Of a DNA stretch of 64,000 nucleotides, positions 30,386-38,685 are shown piece after piece; positions within the stretch are counted from its first letter, which is position 1; each line of letters begins with the position of its first letter. The stretch is from Microbispora hainanensis (GTDB lineage Bacteria > Actinomycetota > Actinomycetes > Streptosporangiales > Streptosporangiaceae): positions 682,001 through 746,000 of the forward strand of contig NZ_CP108086.1 of assembly GCF_036186745.1 (NCBI RefSeq). The letters are read 5' to 3'. The notes below the pieces were generated by a model, which was not told where the DNA came from, did not search any database, and worked only from the letters and a program-made list of their open reading frames with translations. The translations under genes were made by a program, and so were the position numbers.

Positions 30386-31129
30386 GTGACCGTCACCCGA
30401 TTGGACATCGACATCGACCGGTCGAGTCCCGTGCCCCTCTATTTCCAGGTGGCCGAGCGGATCTCCGAGGCCATCAAGGCCGGCACGCTGCCCCCCGGCT
30501 CCCGGCTGGACAACGAGATCCAGCTCGCCGAGCGGCTCGGTCTGTCCCGCCCCACCATCCGCCAGGCGATCCAGTTCCTCGTCGACAAGGGCCTGGTCGT
30601 CCGCAAGCGCGGCGTCGGCACCCAGGTCGTGCACGGCCAGGTGAAGCGCTCGGTCGAGCTGACCAGCCTGTACGACGACCTGCGCAGGGCCGGGCAGAAG
30701 CCCGAGACCCGGGTGTCGTCCCTCGAAACCGTGCCTGCCGGGGAGGAGGCCGCCGCGGCGCTGGGCGTCGAACCGGGCGCCGAGGTGCTGCGGCTGGAAC
30801 GGATCAGGTTCGCCATGGGAGAGCCGCTCGCCCTGCTGCACAACTGGCTGCCGGTCGGGCTGGCCCCGCTGTCCGCCGAGTCGCTGCAGGAGCGCGGGCT
30901 CTACGAGTTGCTGCGCCAGACCGGCATCCGGATGCGGGTGGCGCACCAGCGCATCGGCGCCCGCGCCGCCACCGCATCGGAGGCGCGGCTGCTGGAGGAG
31001 CGGCGCGGCTGCCCGCTGCTCACGATGGTCCGCACGACGTACGACGACCAGGGCCGTGCGGTCGAGCACGGCTCGCACGTGTACCGCGCCTCGCACTATT
31101 CCCTTGAGGTCACCCTCGTCGAGCGCTGA
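30386..31129 (+). CDS. GntR/HutC family transcriptional regulator of the iol operon
   Basis: A 247-residue HutC-type GntR regulator. The N-terminal winged helix includes SPVPLYFQVAERISEAIKAG and LAERLGLSRPTIRQAIQFLV. The C-terminal chorismate-lyase-like effector domain includes AEVLRLERIRFAMGEPLALL and HGSHVYRASHYSLEV. It precedes iolC, iolB and iolD remnants and genes on the same strand, the usual place of the myo-inositol catabolism repressor in actinomycetes. GTG 30386 start. The likely effector is an inositol catabolite (inference). Confidence 0.87.
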   Translation: MTVTRLDIDIDRSSPVPLYFQVAERISEAIKAGTLPPGSRLDNEIQLAERLGLSRPTIRQAIQFLVDKGLVVRKRGVGTQVVHGQVKRSVELTSLYDDLRRAGQKPETRVSSLETVPAGEEAAAALGVEPGAEVLRLERIRFAMGEPLALLHNWLPVGLAPLSAESLQERGLYELLRQTGIRMRVAHQRIGARAATASEARLLEERRGCPLLTMVRTTYDDQGRAVEHGSHVYRASHYSLEVTLVER

Positions 31130-31147
31130 ATCACCCTTTCCTCATCC

Positions 31148-31411
31148 ATGGGGCGGGTCGGGGCGGACCTCTATCCCCTGCAGGTCGGGGTCTCCCTGCG
31201 GCAGGTGACGTCCTTCGGCGAATACCTGGGCGGCAGCCCGGCCAACGTGGCCGTGGCCGCCGCCCGCCTGGGCCGCCGCAGCGCCGTGATCACCCGCACC
31301 GGCGCCGACCCGTTCGGCGAGTTCGTGCACGACGCGCTGCGCGAATGTCGAGACCGTCATGACGCGGGGTTCCGCGCGGGGACTGCCCCCGCACCCGGGG
31401 AACGTCCCTGA
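31148..31411 (+). pseudogene. iolC: truncated 5-dehydro-2-deoxygluconokinase (IolC) N-terminus
   Basis: MGRVGADLYPLQVGV, LGGSPANVAVAAARLGRRSA and TRTGADPFGEFVHDALRE match the first 65 or so residues of IolC, a PfkB-family kinase of about 320 residues. After the Glu near 31345 the frame changes to unrelated sequence (CRDRHDAGF...) and stops at 31409-31411. The ATP-binding and catalytic GAGD region is absent, so no kinase can be made. A frameshift followed by a large deletion into the next gene explains the remnant. It sits 18 bases after gntR. Confidence 0.85.
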
Positions 31412-31572
31412 TGGAGGGGCAGGAAGGCGGGACGCCGGGCATGCGTGAGGAGGACCGCCGCCGCCTGCTGGACGACCGGGCCTGGCACCCGGAGCGGGCG
31501 CTGCTCTGCCCACCGGACGACGACGTCGCCGCGGCCGTGGACGCCGCGGTCGCCCTGCTGGAGGCCACATGA
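31411..31572 (+). pseudogene. C-terminal remnant of an iol-cluster gene, probably an aldolase
   Basis: A 53-codon frame from ATG 31411 (overlapping the iolC remnant stop as TGATG) ends in ERALLCPPDDDVAAAVDAAV. This resembles the C-terminus (LLYPPDGDVAAAVD type) of the class I aldolase that lies between iolC and iolB in actinobacterial inositol clusters. The stop overlaps the iolB ATG (ATGA), as expected of an intact gene end. The rest of the gene, about 250 residues, is missing. The identity rests on remembered family features and should be treated as probable. Confidence 0.55.
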
Positions 31573-32381
31573 CCCACGTTCCGTACGGCACGGCCGCCTC
31601 CGGCCCCTGGGACGTCGAGATCACCCCCGAGGCCGCGGGCTGGACGTACGCCGGGCTGCGGGTCGTGAACCTGACGGACCGGCCGGTGGAGCTGTCGACG
31701 GGTGAGGAGGAGATGCTCGTCCTGCCGCTGGCGGGCGCGTGCGAGGTCGTCGCCGACGGCCTGCGGCTGTCGCTCACCGGACGCCCCTCGGTGTTCTCCG
31801 GGCCGACCGACTTCGCGTACCTGCCGATCGACACGCGGGTCACCGTCACCGGCAGGGGCAGGATCGCGTTTCCGGCCGCCCGGGCCACCCGCCGCCTGCC
31901 CGTCAGGTATGGCCCGGCCGAGGCCGTGCCGGTCGAGATCCGGGGCGCGGGGCAGGCGACCCGGCAGGTGAACAACTTCTGCTCCCCCGAGGCGTTCGGC
32001 TGCGACAAGCTCGTGGCGGTCGAGGTGATCACGCCGGGCGGCAACTGGTCGTCCTATCCGCCCCACAAGCACGACACGGCGTCGGAGCACGAGTCCGTGC
32101 TCGAGGAGATCTACTACTTCGAGGGCGGCCCCGGCTACCAGCGGGTCTACGGCACCCACGAGACGCTGGCCGAGGTGTCGGCGGGCGACGTCGTGCTCGT
32201 GCCGCACGGCTATCACGGCCCGTCGATGGCCGCACCCGGCTACGACCTCTACTACCTGAACGTCCTGGCCGGCCCGGCGGACAAGCGGTCGATGGCCTTC
32301 TCCGACGACCCGAGGCACGCGTGGATCCGCGGCACGTGGGCCGGTCAGCCCGTCGATCCCCGGCTGGGAGGTGTCTCATGA
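31569..32381 (+). CDS. iolB: 5-deoxy-glucuronate isomerase
   Basis: A 270-residue bicupin of the IolB/KduI family, converting 5-deoxy-D-glucuronate to 5-dehydro-2-deoxy-D-gluconate. The C-terminal cupin carries the metal-binding PPHKHD, EEIYYFEG and VPHGYHG motifs. It overlaps the aldolase remnant (ATGA) and the iolD start (ATGA). The protein looks complete, although the next enzyme of the pathway (IolC) is lost here. Confidence 0.93.
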   Translation: MTHVPYGTAASGPWDVEITPEAAGWTYAGLRVVNLTDRPVELSTGEEEMLVLPLAGACEVVADGLRLSLTGRPSVFSGPTDFAYLPIDTRVTVTGRGRIAFPAARATRRLPVRYGPAEAVPVEIRGAGQATRQVNNFCSPEAFGCDKLVAVEVITPGGNWSSYPPHKHDTASEHESVLEEIYYFEGGPGYQRVYGTHETLAEVSAGDVVLVPHGYHGPSMAAPGYDLYYLNVLAGPADKRSMAFSDDPRHAWIRGTWAGQPVDPRLGGVS

Positions 32382-34240
32382 CGGACACGACGAGGCTCAC
32401 GGTCGCGCAGGCGCTGGTGCGGTTCCTCGCGCGGCAATGGACCGAGCGCGACGGCGTCGAGCACCGGCTGATCGCCGGGTGCTTCGGCATCTTCGGGCAC
32501 GGCAACGTCGCGGGCGTCGGGCAGGCCCTTGCCGAGCAGGGCGCGGGCACGCGCGACCCGCTGCCCTATTACCTGGCCCGCAACGAGCAGGCGATGGTGC
32601 ACACGGCCGCCGGTTATGCCCGGCAGTCCGGCCGGCTGTCCACGCTCGCCTGCACCGGCTCGATCGGGCCGGGCGCGACCAACATGGTCACCGGGGCCGC
32701 GCTGGCCACGATCAACCGGCTGCCGGTGCTGCTGCTGCCCGGCGACCTGTTCGCCACCCGGGCCGCCACACCCGTGCTGCAGGAGCTGGAGGACCCCCGC
32801 TCGTACGACGTCAGCGTCAACGACTGCCTCAGGCCCGTCAGCCGCTTCTGGGACCGGATCAACCGGCCCGAGCAGCTTCCGGCGGCCCTGATGGGAGCCA
32901 TGCGGGTGCTCACCGACCCCGCCGAGACCGGCGCGGTGACGCTGGCGCTGCCGCAGGACGTGCAGGCCGAGGCGTACGACTGGCCCGAGGAGCTGTTCGC
33001 CCGCAGGGTGTGGCACGTGGCCCGGCCGGTCCCCGAGCCCGCCGCCCTGGCCAGGGCCGTCGCGCTGCTGCGCGGCTCGCGCCGCCCGCTGATCATCGCC
33101 GGGGGCGGGGTCGGGTACAGCGACGCCTGCGCCGAGCTGGCCCGCTTCGCCGAACGCCACGGCGTGCCGGTGGCCGAGACCCAGGCCGGCAAGGGCGCGC
33201 TGCCGTACGACCATCCGTGCGCGGTGGGCGCGATCGGGCACACCGGCACCCGCGCGGCCGACACCCTGGCCCGTGAGGCCGACCTGGTCATCGGGATCGG
33301 CACCCGCTACAGCGACTTCACCACCGCCTCGCGGACGCTGTTCCGGCGGGCCCGGTTCCTCAACGTCAACGTGGCGGCGTTCGACGCGGCCAAGCACGCG
33401 GCCGAGATGCTCGTCGCCGACGCGCGGGAGGCTCTGACGGCGCTCGACGCGGCCTTCGGCGACGTGGACTGGCGGGCCGACCCCGGCTGGACGGCCCGCG
33501 CGGCCGAGCTGGCCGCCGCCTGGCAGGCGGAGATCGACCGGTTCCGCAGCGGCACCGAGCTGACCCAGCCGGTCGTGCTCGGCGTGCTGAACGAGGTCGC
33601 CGCGGGCGGGGTGGTGGTCAACGCCGCAGGGTCGATGCCGGGCGACCTGCACCGGCTCTGGCGGGCCTCCGACCCCGGGCAGTATCACGTCGAGTACGGC
33701 TACTCCTGCATGGGCTACGAGATCGCCGGGGGCCTTGGGGTGAAGCTCGCCGCCCCCGAGCGCGAGGTTTTCGTGCTCGTCGGCGACGGGTCCTACCTGA
33801 TGATGGCCCAGGAGATCGCCACCGCCGTGCAGGAGGGCGTCAAGCTCGTCATCGTCCTGGTGGACAACCAGGGCTTCGCCTCGATCGGCGCGCTGAGCGA
33901 GTCGGTCGGCGCGCTCCGGCTCGGCACCGCCTATCGCAGGCGCGGCCCCGGCGGCCTGCTCGACGGGGAGCGGCTGCCGGTGGACCTCGCCGCCAACGCG
34001 GCCAGCCTCGGCGCCGACGTGCTGACGGCCACCGACCCACAGACCCTGCGGGCCGCGCTCGCCAAGGCGGTCGCCTCCCCCCGTACGACCGTGGTCTACG
34101 TCGAGACGGTCCCCGGCCCCGCACCTGCCGCCGAGGCGTGGTGGGACGTGCCGGTGGCCGAGGTGTCCGGGCTCCCCGAGGCGCGCGCCGCGCGCGAACG
34201 CTACGAGGAGGCCAAGCGCGACCAGCGGCCCTACCTCTGA
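32378..34240 (+). CDS. iolD: 3D-(3,5/4)-trihydroxycyclohexane-1,2-dione hydrolase
   Basis: A 620-residue thiamine-diphosphate enzyme of the acetolactate-synthase fold that opens the ring of trihydroxycyclohexanedione to 5-deoxyglucuronate. The N-terminal PYR domain has the glutamate region YYLARNEQAMVHTAAGYAR, followed by the central domain with IIAGGGVGYSDA. The PP domain has the ThDP motif VGDGSYLMMAQEIATAVQEG ending in NQGF. ATG 32378 overlaps the iolB stop. Intact. Confidence 0.93.
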   Translation: MTDTTRLTVAQALVRFLARQWTERDGVEHRLIAGCFGIFGHGNVAGVGQALAEQGAGTRDPLPYYLARNEQAMVHTAAGYARQSGRLSTLACTGSIGPGATNMVTGAALATINRLPVLLLPGDLFATRAATPVLQELEDPRSYDVSVNDCLRPVSRFWDRINRPEQLPAALMGAMRVLTDPAETGAVTLALPQDVQAEAYDWPEELFARRVWHVARPVPEPAALARAVALLRGSRRPLIIAGGGVGYSDACAELARFAERHGVPVAETQAGKGALPYDHPCAVGAIGHTGTRAADTLAREADLVIGIGTRYSDFTTASRTLFRRARFLNVNVAAFDAAKHAAEMLVADAREALTALDAAFGDVDWRADPGWTARAAELAAAWQAEIDRFRSGTELTQPVVLGVLNEVAAGGVVVNAAGSMPGDLHRLWRASDPGQYHVEYGYSCMGYEIAGGLGVKLAAPEREVFVLVGDGSYLMMAQEIATAVQEGVKLVIVLVDNQGFASIGALSESVGALRLGTAYRRRGPGGLLDGERLPVDLAANAASLGADVLTATDPQTLRAALAKAVASPRTTVVYVETVPGPAPAAEAWWDVPVAEVSGLPEARAARERYEEAKRDQRPYL

Positions 34241-34329
34241 GGACCCGGGTGTCTCTGCGGGCTGGGCGCTCGGCGATCCCGGACGCCGCGAGACGCCCCG
34301 AGACGCCGTGAACGAAGCCGAGGCCGTTC

Positions 34330-34941
34330 TCAGCGCTTGGCGGTCGCGGTGATGCGGGCGTAGCCGATGACGTGGGAGGACAGGGCGAAGGAGGCCAGGG
34401 CGGGGGTGGCGTTCCGCGGGACTCCCGCGTCGGCCACGTCCAGCGCCAGGACGGTCACCTCGTAGCGGTGCGGGCGGTCGCCCGCGGGCGGGCACGGGCC
34501 CAGGTAGCCCCTCTCGCCGGTGTCGTTGGCCCCGGCGGCGACGCCCTTGGGGATCGACGTGGCGGAGGCCGGAATGCCGCGGACCGCCCAATGCCAGAAG
34601 CCGCTGCCGGTCGGAGCGTCCCGGTCGAACATGGTCACCGCGAAGCTCTTGGTCCCGGCCGGGGCGCCTGACCATCTCAGCCGGGGAGCGACGTTTTTGC
34701 CGGTGCAGCCGAAGCCGTCGGAGAATGCCTTGGCCGGGAACGTGCCGGCGGCCAGGTCCGGGCTTTCCACATGGAACCTGGCGACGTGGGCGGGGACGCC
34801 GGCGCGCACCTTGTGGTAGCCGAAGGCGGGCGTCCCGGTGGGGGCCGCCGAGGCGGTCTGGGTGCCGGCGGCCGCTGTGGTGGCCGCTGTGGTGGCCACG
34901 GTGACGGCGGCGACGGCCAGGGCGGTGAACGTGCGCTTCAT
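34330..34941 (-). CDS. secreted YbhB/YbcL (PEBP/RKIP) family protein
   Basis: About 203 residues. MKRTFTALAVAAVTVATTAA and an Ala-rich stretch ending ASA form a signal peptide cleaved near residue 32. The PEBP fold follows, with the ligand-pocket motifs APRLRWSGAP, VTMFDRDAP, GFWHWAVRGIP and GERGYLGPCPP. ATG 34941 follows GAGGAG. Such proteins bind phospholipid-like or acyl ligands and some inhibit proteases; the exact role here is unknown. Convergent with iolD (89 bases, no gene between) and divergent from the XRE regulator. Confidence 0.87.
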   Translation of the reverse strand: MKRTFTALAVAAVTVATTAATTAAAGTQTASAAPTGTPAFGYHKVRAGVPAHVARFHVESPDLAAGTFPAKAFSDGFGCTGKNVAPRLRWSGAPAGTKSFAVTMFDRDAPTGSGFWHWAVRGIPASATSIPKGVAAGANDTGERGYLGPCPPAGDRPHRYEVTVLALDVADAGVPRNATPALASFALSSHVIGYARITATAKR

Positions 34942-35073
34942 GACTGCTCTCCTCAACGTGTCGGGATGTGCTCGTCACCCTTCCGCCCCGGCTCGGCGCG
35001 TGACCAGGCGCTCGGGAGCCTGGTATCCGGCGTACCTCCCTGGGGACACGCCCCTTCTGCCACGCTTGTCGGC

Positions 35074-35910
35074 ATGCGACGTGACGAACTGGGCGCGTTC
35101 CTGCGGGCGGCCAGGGAACGGCTGACCCCTCAGGAGGCCGGGCTGCCCGTCCGTGGGCGACGGCGCACACCGGGGCTGCGCCGCCAGGAGGTGGCCGAGC
35201 TCGCCGCGGTCAGCGTGGAGTGGTACATCCGGCTGGAGCAGGGCCGCGTCGGCATGCCCGGATCCGCCGTGCTGGACGCCGTCGCCACCGCGCTGCGGCT
35301 CAGCCCTGCCGAGCGGAGGCATCTCTACCTGGTCGCGCGGGGCGAGGCGCCGCCGCCGGAGTACGTTCCCGCCCCGCTCTCGCCGTCGCTGCGCGCGCTG
35401 CTGGACGGCATGCCGTTGCTGCCCGCGTACGTCATGGACTTCCGCTTCGACATCCTGGCCTGCAACAACGCCGCCAAGGCGCTGTTCGGCGACGAGTTCG
35501 GGGCCGGGCGGCTGGGCAACACCGCCCGCATCCTGTTCTGCGAACCGGACCTGCGGGAGGGGCAGCTCGACTGGGAACGTTTCGCCCGCGAGACCGTGGG
35601 CAATCTGCGCGCCAACCGCACCCGCCATCCCGGCGACCCGGTGCTGGCCAGGCTCGTGGCCGATCTGCGTGCCGAGAGCCCGCAGTTCGCCGCCTGGTGG
35701 GCCGACCAGCACGTCGAGGAACGCTCCCGCGGCACCAAACGCATCCTGCGCCACGACGTCGGCCTGATGACTCTGGCCTATGACACGTTCCACGCGGTCG
35801 ACAGCTCCGACCAGCGCCTGTTCGTCCTCACCCCGGCCGACCAGGCCACCGAGAACGCCCTGCGCACCCTCGTCACTGCCCGCTCCGCCGCTCTGACCGC
35901 CATCGCCTGA
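35074..35910 (+). CDS. XRE family regulator with MmyB-like ligand domain
   Basis: A 278-residue actinobacterial regulator. The N-terminal helix-turn-helix is RRTPGLRRQEVAELAAVSVE followed by WYIRLEQGR. The C-terminal PAS-like MmyB domain is AYVMDFRFDILACNNAAKAL and LFCEPDLREGQLDWERFARE, which binds fatty-acid-like ligands in characterised members. These proteins typically control an adjacent gene; the divergent PEBP gene is the obvious candidate. Confidence 0.88.
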   Translation: MRRDELGAFLRAARERLTPQEAGLPVRGRRRTPGLRRQEVAELAAVSVEWYIRLEQGRVGMPGSAVLDAVATALRLSPAERRHLYLVARGEAPPPEYVPAPLSPSLRALLDGMPLLPAYVMDFRFDILACNNAAKALFGDEFGAGRLGNTARILFCEPDLREGQLDWERFARETVGNLRANRTRHPGDPVLARLVADLRAESPQFAAWWADQHVEERSRGTKRILRHDVGLMTLAYDTFHAVDSSDQRLFVLTPADQATENALRTLVTARSAALTAIA

Positions 35911-36021
35911 CCACCACCGCCTGACCACCAGCGCCCGACCACCAGCGCCCGACCGGGGCAGCGGAACCCGCCGTGGCGGGAATGGCGGGCGACCGGCCCG
36001 GGGTCATCGTATGGTTATCGC

Positions 36022-36294
36022 ATGACGACGAGGGCTGTCAGTGTGACGATCGAGGAGCACCTGCTCGAGTACGCCAACGCGGAGGTCGCCGCCGGGCGGG
36101 CCCGGTCGGTGTCGGCGGTGGTCAACGCCGCGTTGGCGCGGCGGGCCGAGGCGGACCGCGAGGCCGACGCCGCGGTGCGCGCCGCCGCCCAGGCGGTGCG
36201 GTCGGACCCCGCCGCGTCGGCCAAGGTGGCCCGGATGACCGCCCACGTGCTCGCGCAGCGGGAGCGGCACCTGGCACAGGCAGCCGATGAGTGA
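36022..36294 (+). CDS. ribbon-helix-helix type antitoxin (VapB-like)
   Basis: A 90-residue protein starting TTRAVSVTIEEHLLEYANAE, a ribbon-helix-helix strand plus helices (SVSAVVNAALARRAEADR), with a charged C-terminal tail for toxin binding. The toxin gene starts 8 bases before this stop. The pair is compatible with a VapBC module; the DNA-binding strand probably autoregulates the operon. Confidence 0.75.
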   Translation: MTTRAVSVTIEEHLLEYANAEVAAGRARSVSAVVNAALARRAEADREADAAVRAAAQAVRSDPAASAKVARMTAHVLAQRERHLAQAADE

Positions 36295-36715
36295 GCGCGG
36301 CTTCGTCCTGGACACCACCGTGGTGTCGGAGGTCGCCCGCGGGGACATGCCGCTGATCACGTTGCTGCTGGAGCTGGACCAGCAGGGCCTGCGCCTGACG
36401 GTGCCCGCACTGGTCGTCGCCGCCGTGGCCGCGGAGATGGGCGGCAGCGACAAGACGGGGTTCCTGCCGGCGGTGCGCGGAATCGCCCGCCTCGACCACG
36501 GGGCGTACGGCCCGCTGGGCGACTTCGACGACGCGCTCGAACTCGGGCAGGCAGCCGCGCGGCTGACCGGCGACGGCAGGCCGTCGTGGGAGGACGCGCA
36601 CACGGTGATGCTCGCCCGGCTGGAGGGGGCCGACATCCTCACACTGGACGCGGGCCGGTGGGCAGGGCTCGACCTGGACGGCGTGCAGGTGACGGAGATC
36701 TCCGACCCCGATTGA
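36287..36715 (+). CDS. PIN domain ribonuclease toxin (VapC-like)
   Basis: A 142-residue PIN protein. The first acidic residue is in FVLDTTVVSEVARG (Asp and nearby Glu), and the later acidics are in SWEDAHTVMLARLEGADILT and LDAGR, as expected for a Mg-dependent RNase. It overlaps the antitoxin gene by 8 bases. Type II toxin-antitoxin action on tRNA or rRNA is the family norm; the actual target is unknown. Confidence 0.77.
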   Translation: MSERGFVLDTTVVSEVARGDMPLITLLLELDQQGLRLTVPALVVAAVAAEMGGSDKTGFLPAVRGIARLDHGAYGPLGDFDDALELGQAAARLTGDGRPSWEDAHTVMLARLEGADILTLDAGRWAGLDLDGVQVTEISDPD

Positions 36716-36829
36716 CGCGCTCCCCGGCCCGAAGGCCGGAGCACTGCGGACGAAACCGGTAGCCGGGGCGAAGGCAGGCGGCCGGGTCAGGCGTGACGCC
36801 CACTGTGACAGGTCGTTACTGCCGGAGGG

Positions 36830-36904
36830 TGACCTGGCTCGGCACGGCCGACAGTGGCCTGGCTTGGCGCGGCCGACGGTGGACTGGCTCGGCAGGGCCG
36901 GCCG
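36830..36904. repeat. 25-bp tandem repeat, three copies
   Basis: Three imperfect 25-base units, each of the form TGRCCTGGCTYGGCRCGGCC plus GACRG, lie at 36830-36854, 36855-36879 and 36880-36904. They sit in the 347-base gap between the PIN toxin gene and the osmoprotectant operon. The gap contains no credible gene, only repeats and a terminator. Confidence 0.75.
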
Positions 36905-36916
36905 ACACCACCACCA

Positions 36917-36952
36917 CCGACACCGACACCGGCACCGGCACCGGCACCGGCC
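36917..36952. repeat. 6-bp microsatellite
   Basis: Six units: CCGACA twice, CCGGCA three times, then CCGGCC. Directly follows the 25-bp repeats; likely slippage-prone. Confidence 0.75.
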
Positions 36953-36996
36953 AGTGGAGACCGCGCCGGGCCGAGCGCCGTCGGGGTGCGGACAGA

Positions 36997-37047
36997 CGAA
37001 CGCCTCCCGGCGGGGAGCATGAGCATGCTCCGGCCGGGAGGCGTTCG
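36997..37047. terminator. long bidirectional terminator hairpin
   Basis: A perfect 15-bp stem (36997-37011 with 37033-37047) encloses a second perfect 7-bp stem (37014-37020 with 37025-37031) and a GAGC loop, making a nearly continuous 22-bp hairpin. It lies 15 bases downstream of the substrate-binding protein stop on the minus strand and can also stop transcription from the toxin side. Confidence 0.85.
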
Positions 37048-37062
37048 GCTACGTGGCCGCCG

Positions 37063-37983
37063 TCAGACCAGGCCGTTCTGGGTGAGCCAGTCCTTGGCCA
37101 CCACGGGCGGGTCGTCCTTGTCGACGGCGATGCGCTTCATCAGGGTGACCAGCGTCTCGGTGTCCAGCTTGGCGGAGACCGCGTTCAGCGTGGAGGTCAC
37201 GGTGTCGTTGACCCCGGCCTTGTAGACGAGGGGCGTTACGTTCTCGGAGCCGAAGGCGTTCTTGTTGTCCTGCAGCGGCACGAGGTCGTTCAGCACGATC
37301 TTGGGGTCGGTGGTGAACACGTTGCCCACCTGGACCGTGCCGCTCTTGATCGCGTCAGCGGTGGTGTCGCCGGTGGGCTTCCACTGCTTGAACTCCAGGC
37401 CGTAGACGTTCTTGAAGTTCTCCTCCTGGCGCTGCTTGAACTCCGGCGGCCCGCCGACCACGAAGTCCTTCGCCACCTTGGCGAGGTCTTCGATGGTGGT
37501 GAGCTGGTATTTGTCGGCCGTGGCCTTGGTGACCGTGAGCGAGTTGTTGTCCTCGGCCGCCGCCGGCTCCAGGATCTCCAGCTCCGGGGGCAGCTTGGCC
37601 TTCAGGCCCGCGAGGATCTCGTCCTTGGTCCTGGCCGTGCTCGACTTGTCGACGAAGGCCAGCAGCGACCCGGCGTACTCGGGCAGCACGGTCAGGCCGC
37701 CGCTCTTGACCTGGTCGTAGACGACCTCGCGGCTGCCGATGTTGGGCTTCTCCTCGACCGTGACCCCCTTGGCCTGGAGGGCCTGGGCGTACATCGAGGC
37801 GAGCAGGACGCTCTCGGGGAAGTTGAACGAGCCGACGACGACCTTCGTGGCGGCGGCGTCGCCCGAGCCCGACTCCGACGGGGCGGCGGACGCGGTCGTG
37901 GAGAGCGGGTCGGAGCTCCCGCAGGCCGATAACGTGAGCGCCGCGGTCAGAGCGACCGCCGCGACGCCGAAGATACGCCTCAT
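37063..37983 (-). CDS. osmoprotectant ABC transporter substrate-binding lipoprotein
   Basis: A 306-residue OpuAC/OpuCC-like binding protein. The signal peptide ends in the lipobox LSACGSS (lipidated Cys about 21). It is followed by a Ser/Ala linker and the type II binding fold (VVVGSFNFPESVLLASMYAQ, GLTVLPEYAGSLLAF, GNVFTTDP). These motifs fit glycine betaine/carnitine/choline binding proteins. ATG 37983 follows AAGGGA by nine bases; an ATG 18 bases upstream is in frame. Last gene of the operon. Confidence 0.9.
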   Translation of the reverse strand: MRRIFGVAAVALTAALTLSACGSSDPLSTTASAAPSESGSGDAAATKVVVGSFNFPESVLLASMYAQALQAKGVTVEEKPNIGSREVVYDQVKSGGLTVLPEYAGSLLAFVDKSSTARTKDEILAGLKAKLPPELEILEPAAAEDNNSLTVTKATADKYQLTTIEDLAKVAKDFVVGGPPEFKQRQEENFKNVYGLEFKQWKPTGDTTADAIKSGTVQVGNVFTTDPKIVLNDLVPLQDNKNAFGSENVTPLVYKAGVNDTVTSTLNAVSAKLDTETLVTLMKRIAVDKDDPPVVAKDWLTQNGLV

Positions 37984-38022
37984 AACAGAAAATCCCTTCA
38001 TTATAGGGGGATAAAATCGAGA

Positions 38023-38685
38023 TTAGCGGACCTGGCGGACACCGGGCGAGACGATCACCCGGTCGAGCAGGACGAAGGCGAACTGGACGGCCAGGGCGAG
38101 CGCGGCCACCAGGACCGCTCCCCCGACCACGTCCGCGTAGGTTTTGGTCGCCAGGCCGTCGATGATGAACCGGCCGAGACCACCCAGCCCGACGAACGCC
38201 GCCACGGTGGCGGTCGAGACGACCTGGATGGCGGCGAGGCGCAGGCCCAGCAGGATGAGCGGCAGCGCGACCGGGGTCAGCGTGCGGAACAGCACCTGAC
38301 GCCCGCGTAGGCCCATGCCGTACGCCGCGTCGCGCAGGTCGGCGTCCACCCCCCGCACGCCCTCGTAGGTGTTCACCAGGATGGGCGGCACCGCCAGCAC
38401 GACCAGCGGGATCAGCACCGGCAGGACGGTCCCCACGCCCGCCAGCAGCACCACGAGCACGAGCAGGCCGAGCGTCGGCAGCGCCCGGGCGGCGTTCGCC
38501 GCGACCACGACGAGCAGCGCGCCGCGGCCCGTGTGGCCGATGAGCATGCCGAGCGGCACGGCGATCAGCGCCGCGATGAGGAAGGCCGCGGCCGAGAACT
38601 CCAGGTGTTCGAGCAGCCGGACCGGGATGCCGTCCGGGCCCGACCAGTGCCCCGCGTCGCCGAAGAAGTCGGCCAGCCAGTTCAC
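38023..38685 (-). CDS. osmoprotectant ABC transporter permease (second)
   Basis: A 220-residue permease with about five or six transmembrane helices and the inner-membrane EAA-like loop DADLRDAAYGMGLRGRQVLF that contacts the ATPase. It overlaps the upstream permease (ATGA). Together the two permeases form the heterodimeric channel of an OpuC-type importer; the binding protein gene follows 39 bases later. Confidence 0.9.
   Translation of the reverse strand: MNWLADFFGDAGHWSGPDGIPVRLLEHLEFSAAAFLIAALIAVPLGMLIGHTGRGALLVVVAANAARALPTLGLLVLVVLLAGVGTVLPVLIPLVVLAVPPILVNTYEGVRGVDADLRDAAYGMGLRGRQVLFRTLTPVALPLILLGLRLAAIQVVSTATVAAFVGLGGLGRFIIDGLATKTYADVVGGAVLVAALALAVQFAFVLLDRVIVSPGVRQVR

Noticed and set aside
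31142-32044. Minus-strand coding gene opposite the iolC/iolB junction
   Set aside because: No domain; plus-strand IolB and IolC homology explains the region.
36830-36952. CRISPR array from the 25-bp repeats
   Set aside because: No spacers between units; simple tandem repeat followed by a microsatellite.
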